From assembly GCA_041946685.1 (NCBI GenBank), contig JBHGAV010000049.1, positions 1 through 31,214 on the forward strand: a DNA stretch of 31,214 bases, read 5' to 3'. This DNA is from JBHGAV01 sp041946685. GTDB lineage: Bacteria; Acidobacteriota; Terriglobia; Bryobacterales; Bryobacteraceae. The notes beneath the pieces were generated by a model. The model did no database searches. It had not been told where the DNA came from and was given only the letters and a program-made list of their open reading frames with translations. Below, one piece after another: positions 7,850 to 16,569 of this stretch. The stretch's first letter is position 1, and each line of letters starts with the position of its first letter. Made by a program: the position numbers and the translations under genes.

Positions 7850-8881
7850 TCAGCGCCGCATCCGCAGGGCCGCGGGGGCCTCGATGACCGCGGGCTCGGG
7901 GTTCTTCAGCTTCAGTGCGAGCTCGGCCTCTTTCTCCGCAAGCGCTTCGTTGCCCATCCGGAAATGCAGGCGGGAGAGCTGAAGGTGCACCCTGGCGTCC
8001 CCGGGGTCGATGCGGCTCGCTTTCACGAGCGTGGCGAGCGACTCCGCCGTGTCGCCGCTCTCAAGTAATGCCTTGGCCAGACCCAGCAGCGTCTCCACGT
8101 CCTCCGGCATCCCCTCACTGGCCTTCCGATACCACGCGAGCGCTTCGGAGAAGTTCTCCTCTTTGAGAAACGCGTCGGCCAGCAGTTGGTAGGAGACCGG
8201 ATACGAGGGATCAAGCCGGATGGCCTTCTCCAGATACTTCTTCGCTTCGTCGTAACGGCCGGCGAAATTCAACTGAAAGCCGAGCCAACTCGCCACCTGG
8301 GCCGAGGATGGAAAACGCTCGGCTGCCTTTACTGCCAGCGCATACGCGCCGGGGGCGTCGCCGGATGTCTGGAGGGCATCGATGAGCAGCATGTGCACTT
8401 CATCGTCATAAGGCTTCACGTCCAGAACCGGCTCCAGAAGGGCGATGGCTTCCTTGAATTGCCGGTTTTGGCAGTACTGGACGGCCAGCAGCTTTCGGGC
8501 GTCCCGGTGACCGGGGTCAAGCTTGTGGGCGGCGCGAAGCTCGCGGATGGCTGACTTGGCGTCGTTCAGCTCCACCAATGTGGCGCCCAGCAGGAACCGC
8601 GCCTGAAACGAGTTCGGCCGCACTGCCACGGCCTTCTGGAGGACGGTCCTCGCCTGCTCGAACCGGCCCTCGGAGTAGTACACGTAGCCGAGCCCGGAAA
8701 GCGCCGCGAATTGCGACGGCTCGATCTTCAGGGCGCGCTCAAACGCGCTTCTGGCCTGGGAGAGCTGGCCGGCTTCAATGAACCTCTCGCCTGCCGCGGC
8801 CAGCTTGGCCGCCTCGGAGGGCTGCGTTTGCGCCCACGCGGGTACGAGTGAAAGGACCAAAACTGGCAGTATCCATCTCAC
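7850..8881 (-). CDS. Tetratricopeptide-repeat protein, exported
   Basis: This 343-residue protein has a short signal peptide (MRWILPVLVLSLVPAWAQ) followed by about eight TPR-like helical pairs covering nearly the whole chain, for example AAGERFIEAGQLSQARSAFE, ALSGLGYVYYSEGRFEQAR and YQLLADAFLKEENFSEALAW. TPRs are protein-protein scaffolds, so no enzymatic role is implied. The start is GTG 8881, which overlaps the TGA of the preceding FG-GAP/UnbV gene in a GTGA arrangement, so the two are almost certainly translationally coupled and perhaps interact. The C-terminus (PAVIEAPAALRMRR) lies outside the repeats. Confidence 0.9.
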   Translation of the reverse strand: MRWILPVLVLSLVPAWAQTQPSEAAKLAAAGERFIEAGQLSQARSAFERALKIEPSQFAALSGLGYVYYSEGRFEQARTVLQKAVAVRPNSFQARFLLGATLVELNDAKSAIRELRAAHKLDPGHRDARKLLAVQYCQNRQFKEAIALLEPVLDVKPYDDEVHMLLIDALQTSGDAPGAYALAVKAAERFPSSAQVASWLGFQLNFAGRYDEAKKYLEKAIRLDPSYPVSYQLLADAFLKEENFSEALAWYRKASEGMPEDVETLLGLAKALLESGDTAESLATLVKASRIDPGDARVHLQLSRLHFRMGNEALAEKEAELALKLKNPEPAVIEAPAALRMRR

Positions 8882-10647
8882 GGCTGCGCCCCGCTCGCGC
8901 CTTCGATCGCCGCGAAGGTCTGGTCCGGCTTCAAGTCCCGCCAGGTGTCCGTCACGCCGCTCGGCCAGAGGACCTCGAGCGAGTCCACTTTCTCCGCACG
9001 CCTCAGGCCGAAGTGGAGGCGCTGATCCGGGCTGGAGTAGTAGCCGGACTGGCTGAGAACCACGCTGGTCTGGAGAGCGCTCCCGGCCACGATCCGCACC
9101 CGCGCCCCGATGGCGCTGCGATTCGACTTTCTTCCCTCAAGCTTCACCTTGAACCAATTGTGCCCGCTGGAGTTGCGGTTCTTGAGCAGCGAAGGCGGCT
9201 CATTCATGTTCATGATGAGCAGGTCCAGGTTGCCGTCGTTGTCGAAATCGCCGGCCGCCGCCCCCCGGCTGGAGTGCTGCGCCAGGATGCCCGCGCCTGC
9301 GCGGTCCGAGACATCCTCAAACTGGCCGTTCCCCAGGTTCCAATACAGCAGGCGTGGATTGCGGAAGCGCTGCACGGACTTCAATTGGTCGACGTCGGGG
9401 AAGAAATGGCCCGCCGTGAAGAAAAGATCGGGCCACCCGTCGTTGTCAAAATCATTGAGGATCGGGCTCCACAGCACATACTGCGGATTGACGCCCAGCC
9501 CGGCTTTCATGGCGCGGTCCGTGAAGCCGGCCTTGCCCACGTTCCGATAGAGGTTGGGGTAGTCGTCTACAAAGTTGGTTTTCACGACGTCGAGCAGGCC
9601 GTCGCGGTCGTAGTCTCCGAGAGCGACGCCCATTCCGGCCTGTTCCATGCCGCTGTCGTCGTATGCCAGGCCAAGGTAGATGGCGCGCTCGGAGAACGTC
9701 CCGTTGCCGTTGTTGTGGTAGAAGAGGCTCCTTGTCGAATCGCCGGCTACGTACACGTCCTGCCAGCCGTCGCCGTCCAGGTCGGCGGCCAGCACCCCCA
9801 GACCGTAGGCCTTCATGGGCTGGCCGACTCCGGACTGGCTGGAGACGTCCGTAAAGGTCCCGTCGCGATTGTTGTGGTAGAGGCTGTTGTGGGAATGGGG
9901 CAGGCCACGAGGGCCGCAGATGACCGGCAGACCGAGCCACTGGCAGGTCGCATCCGCACCAGGCAGAGGTGTGCGTTTGACGTCCAAGTCAACGTAGTTG
10001 GCGACGAACAAATCGACGTACCCGTCGCGGTCGTAGTCGAAGAAACTGGCGCCGCTGCCCCACCTCAGCCGGTCGCCGGTCACGCCGGCGCGCGACGAAA
10101 CGTCGGTGAAGGTTCCGTCTCCGTTGTTGTGGTACAGGGCATTGTGCCCCCAGTAGGTCACGAAGATGTCCGCAAACCCGTCGTTGTCATAGTCGCCCAC
10201 GGAAACGCTCTGCCCCCACCCGGACCGGGCCAGGCCGGCCTGCTGGGTCACGTCTTTGAAGGTGCCGTCTCGGTTGTTCTTGTAGAGATGGTTGGTGGGA
10301 GGCGGCCCGGGTCCCGGGTCGAACCGCGACCCGTTCACCAGAAAAATGTCGGGCCAGCCGTCGTTGTCATAGTCGAGGAAGGCGACACCCGCCCCGATGG
10401 ATTCAACGATGTACTTCTTCCTGTCCGCTCCGCAGATCTGGGGCGCCGTCAACCCGGCAGCCGCTGCGACGTCGGTGAATTCCACCGGGAAGACCCGCCC
10501 GGAGGGCTTGGGCTTGGGCATGGCCGTGGCGCCGCGGCCGATCATGCCCTGGCCCAGGTGGATCTGGGGGAGAAGCAGCACGGCCAGAACGAGAATCACG
10601 GTGAACGCAAACGCCCAGCCTTGTTTCGGACGCCTCAGCATTGCCAC
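8878..10647 (-). CDS. FG-GAP/VCBS repeat protein with ASPIC/UnbV C-terminal domain (CRTAC1-like)
   Basis: This 589-residue protein begins with a hydrophobic signal or anchor segment (WAFAFTVILVLAVLLL). Seven calcium-binding repeats of the form DxDxDGxxD follow, near residues 91, 152, 204, 290, 345, 400 and 470 (for example DYDNDGWPDIF, DLDGDGWQDVY, DFDNDGNLDLL), as in FG-GAP beta-propellers. The C-terminal part SAIGARVRIVAG to SLEVLWPSGVTDTW is the ASPIC/UnbV domain. Such proteins are common in Acidobacteriota and Planctomycetota; their function is mostly unknown and probably involves extracellular binding. GTG 10647 is preferred because GAGGG lies seven bases upstream; ATG 10641 would place it 13 bases away. 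It is transcribed divergently from the TonB-dependent receptor and coupled to the TPR gene. Confidence 0.93.
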   Translation of the reverse strand: MAMLRRPKQGWAFAFTVILVLAVLLLPQIHLGQGMIGRGATAMPKPKPSGRVFPVEFTDVAAAAGLTAPQICGADRKKYIVESIGAGVAFLDYDNDGWPDIFLVNGSRFDPGPGPPPTNHLYKNNRDGTFKDVTQQAGLARSGWGQSVSVGDYDNDGFADIFVTYWGHNALYHNNGDGTFTDVSSRAGVTGDRLRWGSGASFFDYDRDGYVDLFVANYVDLDVKRTPLPGADATCQWLGLPVICGPRGLPHSHNSLYHNNRDGTFTDVSSQSGVGQPMKAYGLGVLAADLDGDGWQDVYVAGDSTRSLFYHNNGNGTFSERAIYLGLAYDDSGMEQAGMGVALGDYDRDGLLDVVKTNFVDDYPNLYRNVGKAGFTDRAMKAGLGVNPQYVLWSPILNDFDNDGWPDLFFTAGHFFPDVDQLKSVQRFRNPRLLYWNLGNGQFEDVSDRAGAGILAQHSSRGAAAGDFDNDGNLDLLIMNMNEPPSLLKNRNSSGHNWFKVKLEGRKSNRSAIGARVRIVAGSALQTSVVLSQSGYYSSPDQRLHFGLRRAEKVDSLEVLWPSGVTDTWRDLKPDQTFAAIEGASGAQP

Positions 10648-10703
10648 AGTTTAACCCTCCGGGCGAGCGGCGATCCAGGGACTTCCAGCAGCCGCCATTG
10701 CCC

Positions 10704-10724
10704 TTAACAACATTTAACGTTAAC
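10704..10724. promoter_or_regulatory. TTAAC repeat cluster with palindrome, possible operator
   Basis: Within the divergent intergenic region there are three copies of TTAAC (10704-10708, 10714-10718, 10720-10724), and TTAACGTTAA at 10714-10723 is a perfect 10-base palindrome. The cluster lies about 30-50 bases upstream of the -10 box of the receptor gene, a suitable place for a regulator site. No regulator gene is present in the window, so a binding protein cannot be named. Confidence 0.3.
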
Positions 10725-10751
10725 GCGGCTTCCATTAATGAATTCTAGTGG

Positions 10752-10757
10752 TATAAT
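10752..10757 (+). promoter_or_regulatory. -10 box (TATAAT) of the TonB-dependent receptor gene
   Basis: A perfect TATAAT in an AT-rich patch of an otherwise GC-rich region. The -35 area (CTTCCA at 10729-10734, 17-base spacing) is a poor match to TTGACA, so activation may be needed. Transcription would start near 10764, leaving a leader of about 59 bases before ATG 10823. Confidence 0.5.
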
Positions 10758-10822
10758 TATGCGACCTCCAACGCTTGGGGAGTTGGTGTGGGGGCAATGA
10801 TCGAAAAAATGGGGACAAGAGG

Positions 10823-13800
10823 ATGAGAATATCTTCTCTGCTGAACTTGTGCTGTGTCTTCCTGTTGCTTGCATTGGCGGTCCCGTCGTCTGCCCAACTG
10901 GATCGGGGCTCGCTGGCTGGTCTTATTCAGGATCCGTCAGCGGCGGCGGTAGTCAGTGCCAAGGTTACCGCGACCAACACAGCAACAAACGTACCGTTCT
11001 CTACGGCTTCCAGTGATACCGGAAACTATACGCTTTCCGCTCTACCGATCGGTACGTACAACGTCGCCATCGAGGCGGCCGGCTTCAAGCGCTCCGTCCG
11101 TGAGGGCGTGATCGTCGCTGCCGGCGCAACCGTGCGGCTGGACTTCACTCTTGAAGTTGGCGCCGTCTCGGAATCGGTTGAGGTGACGGCGCGGGCCGTG
11201 GCCCTGGAGACCGAATCCACGCGCGTGGCCACGAACCTCACCAGCAAACTGGTTGAGGATCTGCCACTTGTGGTGGCGGGGCAGATTCGCAGCGTGTATA
11301 ACCTGGCGCTGATTGCACCCGAAGTGAAGTCGGACAGCGGCTACCGAATCGGCGGCGGCCAGGGCGGGGGTTGGGAAATGACGATGGACGGCAGCTCGGT
11401 AACGAGCGCTTCTTCTGGGTACCAGACCGAGCGGGCGCCGATCAGTTCCGTCCCTGTGGACGCTATCGCCGAGTTCAACGTCGAAAGCGCGGGCATGAAG
11501 GCCGAGTTTGGACGCGCCTCGGGTGTCATCAGCTTCGTAACGAAGTCCGGCGGCAACCAGATCCATGGCAACCTCTTCGAGTTCATGCGAAACAACGCCG
11601 CCGACGCGCGGGGCTTCTTCGCCCAGAGCGCGCCGGTGCTGAAGCAGCACGATTTTGGCGGCACTGTCGGCGGGCCGATTTACATACCAAAGATCTACGA
11701 CGGCCGGAACAAGACATTCTTCTTCGCCAGCTACGAAGGTTTCCGGAACCGGGAGGGAAACAACCCGCGTTATTTGAGCATTCCACTTCCGGAGATGTAT
11801 AACGGAGATTTCAGCAACTACAAGAAGTCCGGCGTCTTGATGCAGCTTTACGATCCGGCCACTACGACGCTCGGCGCTGACGGCAAGACGTACTCCCGGA
11901 CGCCCTTCGCCGGAAACCAGATTCCGACAAACCGCTTCAGCAGCGTGGCCAAGAAGTTCAATGACCTCCGGCCTCCCGAAATGGTCCCCAATATCCCGGG
12001 GGCTCTTGTCAACAACTACTTCCGCGACAAGGGCATGAATATTACTCCGTGGAACAAGTACAGCGTCCGGGCGGACCACCAGCTCAGCCAGTCGGACCGC
12101 CTGACTTTTCTGTGGATGGATGGCACGAAGGACGACAAGTTCGGCCCTGACGGAGCTCCCGGATTGCCCGCGCCCTTCAACGGAACCAATACGTGGGCGC
12201 GCAAGAATCGCTCGGGCCGCTTCGGATGGGACCGCACCATCAGCGCGCGCATCCTGAACACGGCTCGCTTCTCCTACCAGCGCGAAATGGGCGACGTCAT
12301 CGCTCTCTCCTGCCTTGACTCCAATGCGAAATGGGGAGCCAAACTGGGGCTCAAGAACGTCCCAGGGCCGGACCAGTGTCTGCCGGACTATACCAAGAGC
12401 GGCTGGACCGCAAACACCACGAGCCTCAGCGGCTGGGCTGGAAGAGCCTGGGGCTACGATCGCGGCCGCAACACAAACATCAGCGACGACGTCACGATCG
12501 TGAAAGGCTCACACACCTTCAAGACAGGCTTCTTCTACTCCAAGGACGAATGGTGGGGCGGCGGCCAGCACCGGCCGAACGGCAGTTTCGATTTCAATCT
12601 CGCCGCGACTTCCATCCCCGGCGACACATCGGGCAATACGGGCAGCGGTTTCGCCTCATACCTTCTCGGGCAGGCTTACCAGTGGGGTATCGAGACGCCC
12701 CGTGCCGTGATTCAGACCTACTTCTACTACGGCGGCTATTTCCAGGATGACTGGCGGGTGAACAGGAAGCTCACCCTCAATCTGGGCTTGCGCTGGGAGT
12801 ACACCACCCCAATCCACGGTGGGGCTGTTCTGGACATTGCGGACTGGACGGACTTTGGAAGCTACAAGAACCCATCCGGGTTCATGGATTTCGACCCCTC
12901 CGTGCCCAATCCCAAGGCCGGCGGCCTCTTGGGCGCCTCAACCTACACCGGAGATTGCCCGGAATGTACCGGAAAGAAGTATCCATTTGACGGCTATAAG
13001 AAGGCCTGGGGGCCGCGGTTGGGTCTGGCCTACCAGGTACGGCCCGGCACCGTGATCCGCATGTCCGGCGGCAAGTCGTATGGGGCCGTAAAGACCACTG
13101 GGGGCAGCACGCATTTTCAGGGCCTGATTCTCAACAACGATTACAGCAACGCATCGTTGCCGCCTTACACGTACTTCAATCTCGACGACGGCTTGCCGGC
13201 CTGGCAGAAGCCGCCATTCCGCGGTCCGGGCACGGACCTGGGTGGAACCACCTACTGGTGGCAGGACTATGACTCGGGCCGTCCGCCTGAGTTCTACACC
13301 TGGAATTTCGACATCCAGCACCAGTTGCCGCAGAACTTCGTAGCCTCCGCCGGATACTCCAGCACGCGGGGCGTGCACCTGTCCTCGAACAGTCTCAACG
13401 TCAACCAGATGGATCCCAAGTACTTCTGGCAGTACGGCCGCGATCTGCTCAACTCCAGCGTGACATCGCCGGCCGCAGTGGCCGCCGGGATCAAGGTACC
13501 CTACCCCGGCTACACCGGCGACGTGGCACGAGCCTTGAAACCGTTCCCGCAGTTCAATGACGTCAACACCGGCGGTTCGTCGGTCGGCGAGCGCAACGGC
13601 AATTCGACCTATCACGCCATGACCCTGAAACTGGACAAGAGGTACGCGTCCGGGCTAACCCTGTTGTCCTCTTATGTATTGTCCAAGATGTTCGCGGACG
13701 CCGAAGGAGCGTATGTCGGCGCCAACTCCGGCAACCGTGCCATGGATCACTACAACCGCCGCCTGGAGAAGGCGCTGAGCGGTTCCGACCGGACGCACAT

Positions 13801-14380
13801 GATCCGCCAGGCATTCACCTATGACCTACCGGTGGGCAAAGGCAGGGCCCTGGCACTGACAGGAGTCGCCGATAAGATCCTCGGCGGTTGGGGAATCGCC
13901 GGTTTCCTGGAATACACCTCCGGTGCGCCGCGCTCGGTGGCCCCAGGCATTACCTCGGTGCCTGGTGGGGCGGGAAACCGTGTGTTCATCAACTCCTATG
14001 ACAACTGGGTGGCCAAACCCTCCGGCGAGAAGTTCGACCCGGCCAAGGATCGCTGGTGGAACCCGAACGCCTTCGGCGTAGACGCGAACGGCAACAAGAT
14101 GACCACCACGCAACTGCAATACGCAGGCTTCGGCAACTCTACCAGGTACAACCCGAAGGCGCGCGGCCCGTGGGGCCTCAACGAGAACATCTCGCTGTCC
14201 AAGACCCTGGACTTCACCGAGAGAGTGAAGCTGACGCTGCGGGCGGAGGCCTTCAACATCCTGAATCGCGTGCAGTGGGGCGCTCCGAGTTCGACGGTAA
14301 CCGCCGCCAACTTTGGCCAAGTCACCAGCCAGGGCAACGACCCGCGCCGCATGCAGTTCGCGGCAAAGATCGTCTTCTGA
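10823..14380 (+). CDS. TonB-dependent receptor with carboxypeptidase-regulatory-like N-terminal domain (Oar-like)
   Basis: This 1,185-residue outer-membrane protein has a signal peptide (MRISSLLNLCCVFLLLALAVPSSAQ). An Ig-like carboxypeptidase-regulatory domain follows (about residues 22-110: RGSLAGLIQDPSAAAV, GNYTLSALPIGTYNVAIEAAGF), then a plug-like region (TRVATNLTSKLVEDLP, FVTKSGGNQIHGNLFEF) and a long beta-barrel with alternating aromatic strands. The last residues, MQFAAKIVF, end in the aromatic residue typical of barrel proteins. This architecture is greatly expanded in Acidobacteriota, where such receptors are thought to import oligosaccharides or other large substrates using TonB energy. 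ATG 10823 is preferred over 10775 because the signal peptide begins there; a GGGGAC/AGAGG purine run precedes it. A strong terminator follows, so it is probably a single-gene transcript. The substrate is not readable from sequence. Confidence 0.93.
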   Translation: MRISSLLNLCCVFLLLALAVPSSAQLDRGSLAGLIQDPSAAAVVSAKVTATNTATNVPFSTASSDTGNYTLSALPIGTYNVAIEAAGFKRSVREGVIVAAGATVRLDFTLEVGAVSESVEVTARAVALETESTRVATNLTSKLVEDLPLVVAGQIRSVYNLALIAPEVKSDSGYRIGGGQGGGWEMTMDGSSVTSASSGYQTERAPISSVPVDAIAEFNVESAGMKAEFGRASGVISFVTKSGGNQIHGNLFEFMRNNAADARGFFAQSAPVLKQHDFGGTVGGPIYIPKIYDGRNKTFFFASYEGFRNREGNNPRYLSIPLPEMYNGDFSNYKKSGVLMQLYDPATTTLGADGKTYSRTPFAGNQIPTNRFSSVAKKFNDLRPPEMVPNIPGALVNNYFRDKGMNITPWNKYSVRADHQLSQSDRLTFLWMDGTKDDKFGPDGAPGLPAPFNGTNTWARKNRSGRFGWDRTISARILNTARFSYQREMGDVIALSCLDSNAKWGAKLGLKNVPGPDQCLPDYTKSGWTANTTSLSGWAGRAWGYDRGRNTNISDDVTIVKGSHTFKTGFFYSKDEWWGGGQHRPNGSFDFNLAATSIPGDTSGNTGSGFASYLLGQAYQWGIETPRAVIQTYFYYGGYFQDDWRVNRKLTLNLGLRWEYTTPIHGGAVLDIADWTDFGSYKNPSGFMDFDPSVPNPKAGGLLGASTYTGDCPECTGKKYPFDGYKKAWGPRLGLAYQVRPGTVIRMSGGKSYGAVKTTGGSTHFQGLILNNDYSNASLPPYTYFNLDDGLPAWQKPPFRGPGTDLGGTTYWWQDYDSGRPPEFYTWNFDIQHQLPQNFVASAGYSSTRGVHLSSNSLNVNQMDPKYFWQYGRDLLNSSVTSPAAVAAGIKVPYPGYTGDVARALKPFPQFNDVNTGGSSVGERNGNSTYHAMTLKLDKRYASGLTLLSSYVLSKMFADAEGAYVGANSGNRAMDHYNRRLEKALSGSDRTHMIRQAFTYDLPVGKGRALALTGVADKILGGWGIAGFLEYTSGAPRSVAPGITSVPGGAGNRVFINSYDNWVAKPSGEKFDPAKDRWWNPNAFGVDANGNKMTTTQLQYAGFGNSTRYNPKARGPWGLNENISLSKTLDFTERVKLTLRAEAFNILNRVQWGAPSSTVTAANFGQVTSQGNDPRRMQFAAKIVF

Positions 14381-14404
14381 TCGAAAACCGGTTGTTTGTT
14401 TCGT

Positions 14405-14443
14405 GGCCGGTCCTCCCCGATGGGAGGACCGGCCTTTTCTTTG
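14405..14443 (+). terminator. Strong Rho-independent terminator of the receptor gene
   Basis: A perfect 13-base-pair stem, GGCCGGTCCTCCC (14405-14417) with GGGAGGACCGGCC (14422-14434), closes a CGAT loop and is followed by TTTTCTTTG. It lies 24 bases after the receptor stop. The other strand lacks a T-tract, so it acts on plus-strand transcription only. Confidence 0.93.
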
Positions 14444-14455
14444 TTGGCTGCGGGC

Positions 14456-15280
14456 CTACCTGAATTTCTCCTGGAGCGCCTTCAGCTTCGCCCAGGCCTC
14501 GGCGCGCGCCTTTCGATTGGGCTCGGTGGCGTCGGGTTGGGCCCCGGCTCGCATGAATCCGTGCGCCGCGCCTTCGTAGGTGACGACCTCGTAGAATTTG
14601 CCTGCGGCCTTCATCTGCTCCTGCGTGGCCGGGATGGTGGCGTTGATGCGCGCGTCGGAACCGGCGTAGAAGCCATACACGGGGGCTTGAATCCGCGGAA
14701 TGGCCGCCGCTTCCGGCCCGTTGCCGTAAAAGACGAACGACGCCGCGAGATCTCTACGGTTCGCCGCGAAATTGAAGGCGTGCCCGCCGCCCCATGAGAA
14801 GCCCACCACACAGACCTTTCCGTTCGATCCGGGGAGTTTAGCGGCATAGTCGGCCACCGCATTGAGGTCCGCGGTGATCTGGTCCGGCGGCAATTTGCGA
14901 ATCGCCTGGCCGACGGCGTCGGCCGGCATGTCCTTCGTCCGGCCTCCGTTGGGGCCCATGCCCGAGAGCAGGTCCGGCGCGATCGCCAGATAGCCCGCCG
15001 CCGCGAACTCGTCGGTGACGCTCTCCACCCAGTCCGTCATGCCGAAGATCTCGTGGATGACGACCATGACCGGCGCTTTCGCCTGCGACTGCGGGTAGGC
15101 GACGAACGACTCGACCGTCCTGCCACCATGTTTGACCGACACCCACTCGCGCTTGCGGGGCGACTTGTCCACCGCCTGACGAGCCCAGTCCTGTGCCATG
15201 AGCGCGGGAACGCCCAGTCCACTCGCGGCGACACCCGCCGCGCTCCCTTCCAGAAACCGCCTTCTTGAGAATGTCCGCAT
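14456..15280 (-). CDS. Dienelactone hydrolase-family alpha/beta hydrolase, Tat-exported
   Basis: This 274-residue protein starts MRTFSRRRFLEGSAAG, a clear twin-arginine signal with a small-residue stretch to ALMAQ. The fold follows dienelactone hydrolase: VIHEIFGMTDW with the conserved Glu, the nucleophile elbow GFSWGGGHAF (about residue 161), the acid in GSDARI (about 207) and the His in AAHGFM (about 237). Classical dienelactone hydrolases use Cys at the elbow (GxCxGG); Ser is present here, which suggests a general serine esterase or hydrolase. ATG 15280 is chosen as the start of the Tat signal; no good ribosome-binding site is visible, and an in-frame start at 15316 would add an unlikely extension. 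It follows the radical SAM gene by 59 nt on the same strand. Confidence 0.88.
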   Translation of the reverse strand: MRTFSRRRFLEGSAAGVAASGLGVPALMAQDWARQAVDKSPRKREWVSVKHGGRTVESFVAYPQSQAKAPVMVVIHEIFGMTDWVESVTDEFAAAGYLAIAPDLLSGMGPNGGRTKDMPADAVGQAIRKLPPDQITADLNAVADYAAKLPGSNGKVCVVGFSWGGGHAFNFAANRRDLAASFVFYGNGPEAAAIPRIQAPVYGFYAGSDARINATIPATQEQMKAAGKFYEVVTYEGAAHGFMRAGAQPDATEPNRKARAEAWAKLKALQEKFR

Positions 15281-15339
15281 ACGGCCATTTTGGACTGATT
15301 TCCCGCCCCGGTACAAGGTTCTTCAGATCCGAAAGGTGA

Positions 15340-16569
15340 CTATTTTGCGCCGCAGCACTTCTTGTACTTTCGGCCGCTGCCGCACGGGCATGGATCGTTG
15401 CGGCCGGCCGGGGCAGCCGCGGCCCGCTGCGGCCGCGCAGGACGTGCACCCGCCATGCGAGCCAGGGGTTCCCGGCTGTGCTGGAAGAAACGCTTCAGCC
15501 CCTCGCACAGGTAGTTCAGTCCCGGCTCTCCATCCGGCGCCTGGATGAAGCGGTACTTGGGGCATCCGCCGTTGCACATGGCGAGGACGTCGCACTCCCG
15601 GCAGCAGCGGGGGAGGCGGTCGCGCTTGGCATTGCCGAAAGACTGCTGCGCCTCGCTGTCCAGCAGATCCGCCACGGAGCTTTCCAGGATATTGCCCAAC
15701 CGGTGCTCCCGGTCCACGTAGTGGTCGCATGGAAAGAAGTCGCCGTTATGCTCGATGACCGGGATCTGCCCGCAAGTTGGGCGATAAACGCACAACGAGT
15801 GCTCCAGGCCCATGGCGGGCCGGGAGGCCTCCTCGATGATCTGCACCGCCATGCGGCCGGCATCCCGGCGCATCCATTCGTCGAAGATCTTGCAGAGAAA
15901 CTCTCCGTAGGATGAGGCGGAAGGCGTGTGTTCGGTGACGCTTCCCGTCGCCGGATTCCGCTCCACAACCGGAAGGAATCCCAGATACCGGCAGCCGATT
16001 TCGCGGAAGAACCGGTAGACCGTGAGGGGCTGCCGGACATTCAGACTGTGGACGACGCATACGATATCGGGCTGGATGCCGCTCCGGCGGAGCAGATCAT
16101 AGCCTCGCATCGCCCGCTTGTGGCTTGGCTGCCCGCCTCGTGCTACCCTGTACCGATCGTGGAGCTCAGCCGGGCCGTCCAGGCTGACGCCGACACTGAA
16201 ATTCTCCGCCGCGAGGAACCGCGCCCATTCCTCGTCCAGCAGCACACCGTTGGTCTGGATGCCGTTCCGGATGCTCCAGCCCGCCGGCTTGTGTTTACGC
16301 TGAATCTCGACGGCCTTGCGGAAGAAGTCCACGCCGAGGACTGTGGGCTCGCCCCCGTGCCAGGAGAAGCTGACCTCCGGCCCGGCAGCGGCGGCGATGT
16401 GCTGCGCGATGTACTCCTCGAGCAGGCTCTCCGACATGCGCGGGTGGGCGGTCTGCGGATAGAGATCCCGCTTGTCGTGGTAGTAGCAGTACTCGCAAGC
16501 GAGATTGCAGTCCGCGCCGGCGGGTTTGGCGAAGATCTGGAAATCCCAGTTTTCTTTGGGGCTTTTCAA
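15340..16569 (-). CDS. Anaerobic sulfatase-maturase-type radical SAM/SPASM protein with C-terminal SEC-C motif
   Basis: This 409-residue protein carries the radical SAM cluster motif CNLACEYC (Cys 21, 25, 28), then SWHGGEPT, IQTNG and SLDGP as in anSME enzymes. These convert a Cys or Ser of sulfatases to formylglycine in the cytoplasm. The SPASM part has CGQIPVIEHNGDFFPCDHYV, with the Asp after PC (about residue 281) that is catalytic in studied anSMEs, and CRECDVLAMCNGGCPKYRF, giving Cys ligands for two auxiliary clusters. The last 20 residues contain NDPCPCGSGRKYKKCCG, a SEC-C zinc motif of the type found at the C-terminus of SecA. No sulfatase gene is in the window, so the substrate is elsewhere or is not a sulfatase. 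The start is TTG 16569, chosen by comparison with the family N-terminus; the ribosome-binding site is weak. Confidence 0.9.
   Translation of the reverse strand: MKSPKENWDFQIFAKPAGADCNLACEYCYYHDKRDLYPQTAHPRMSESLLEEYIAQHIAAAAGPEVSFSWHGGEPTVLGVDFFRKAVEIQRKHKPAGWSIRNGIQTNGVLLDEEWARFLAAENFSVGVSLDGPAELHDRYRVARGGQPSHKRAMRGYDLLRRSGIQPDIVCVVHSLNVRQPLTVYRFFREIGCRYLGFLPVVERNPATGSVTEHTPSASSYGEFLCKIFDEWMRRDAGRMAVQIIEEASRPAMGLEHSLCVYRPTCGQIPVIEHNGDFFPCDHYVDREHRLGNILESSVADLLDSEAQQSFGNAKRDRLPRCCRECDVLAMCNGGCPKYRFIQAPDGEPGLNYLCEGLKRFFQHSREPLARMAGARPARPQRAAAAPAGRNDPCPCGSGRKYKKCCGAK

Noticed and set aside
9230..10380. Recurring DNA strings such as CCGTCGTTGTCATAGTC at intervals, resembling a repeat array
   Set aside because: They encode the DxDxDG calcium loops of the FG-GAP repeats; spacing is irregular, copies vary and all are in frame, so it is not a CRISPR array.
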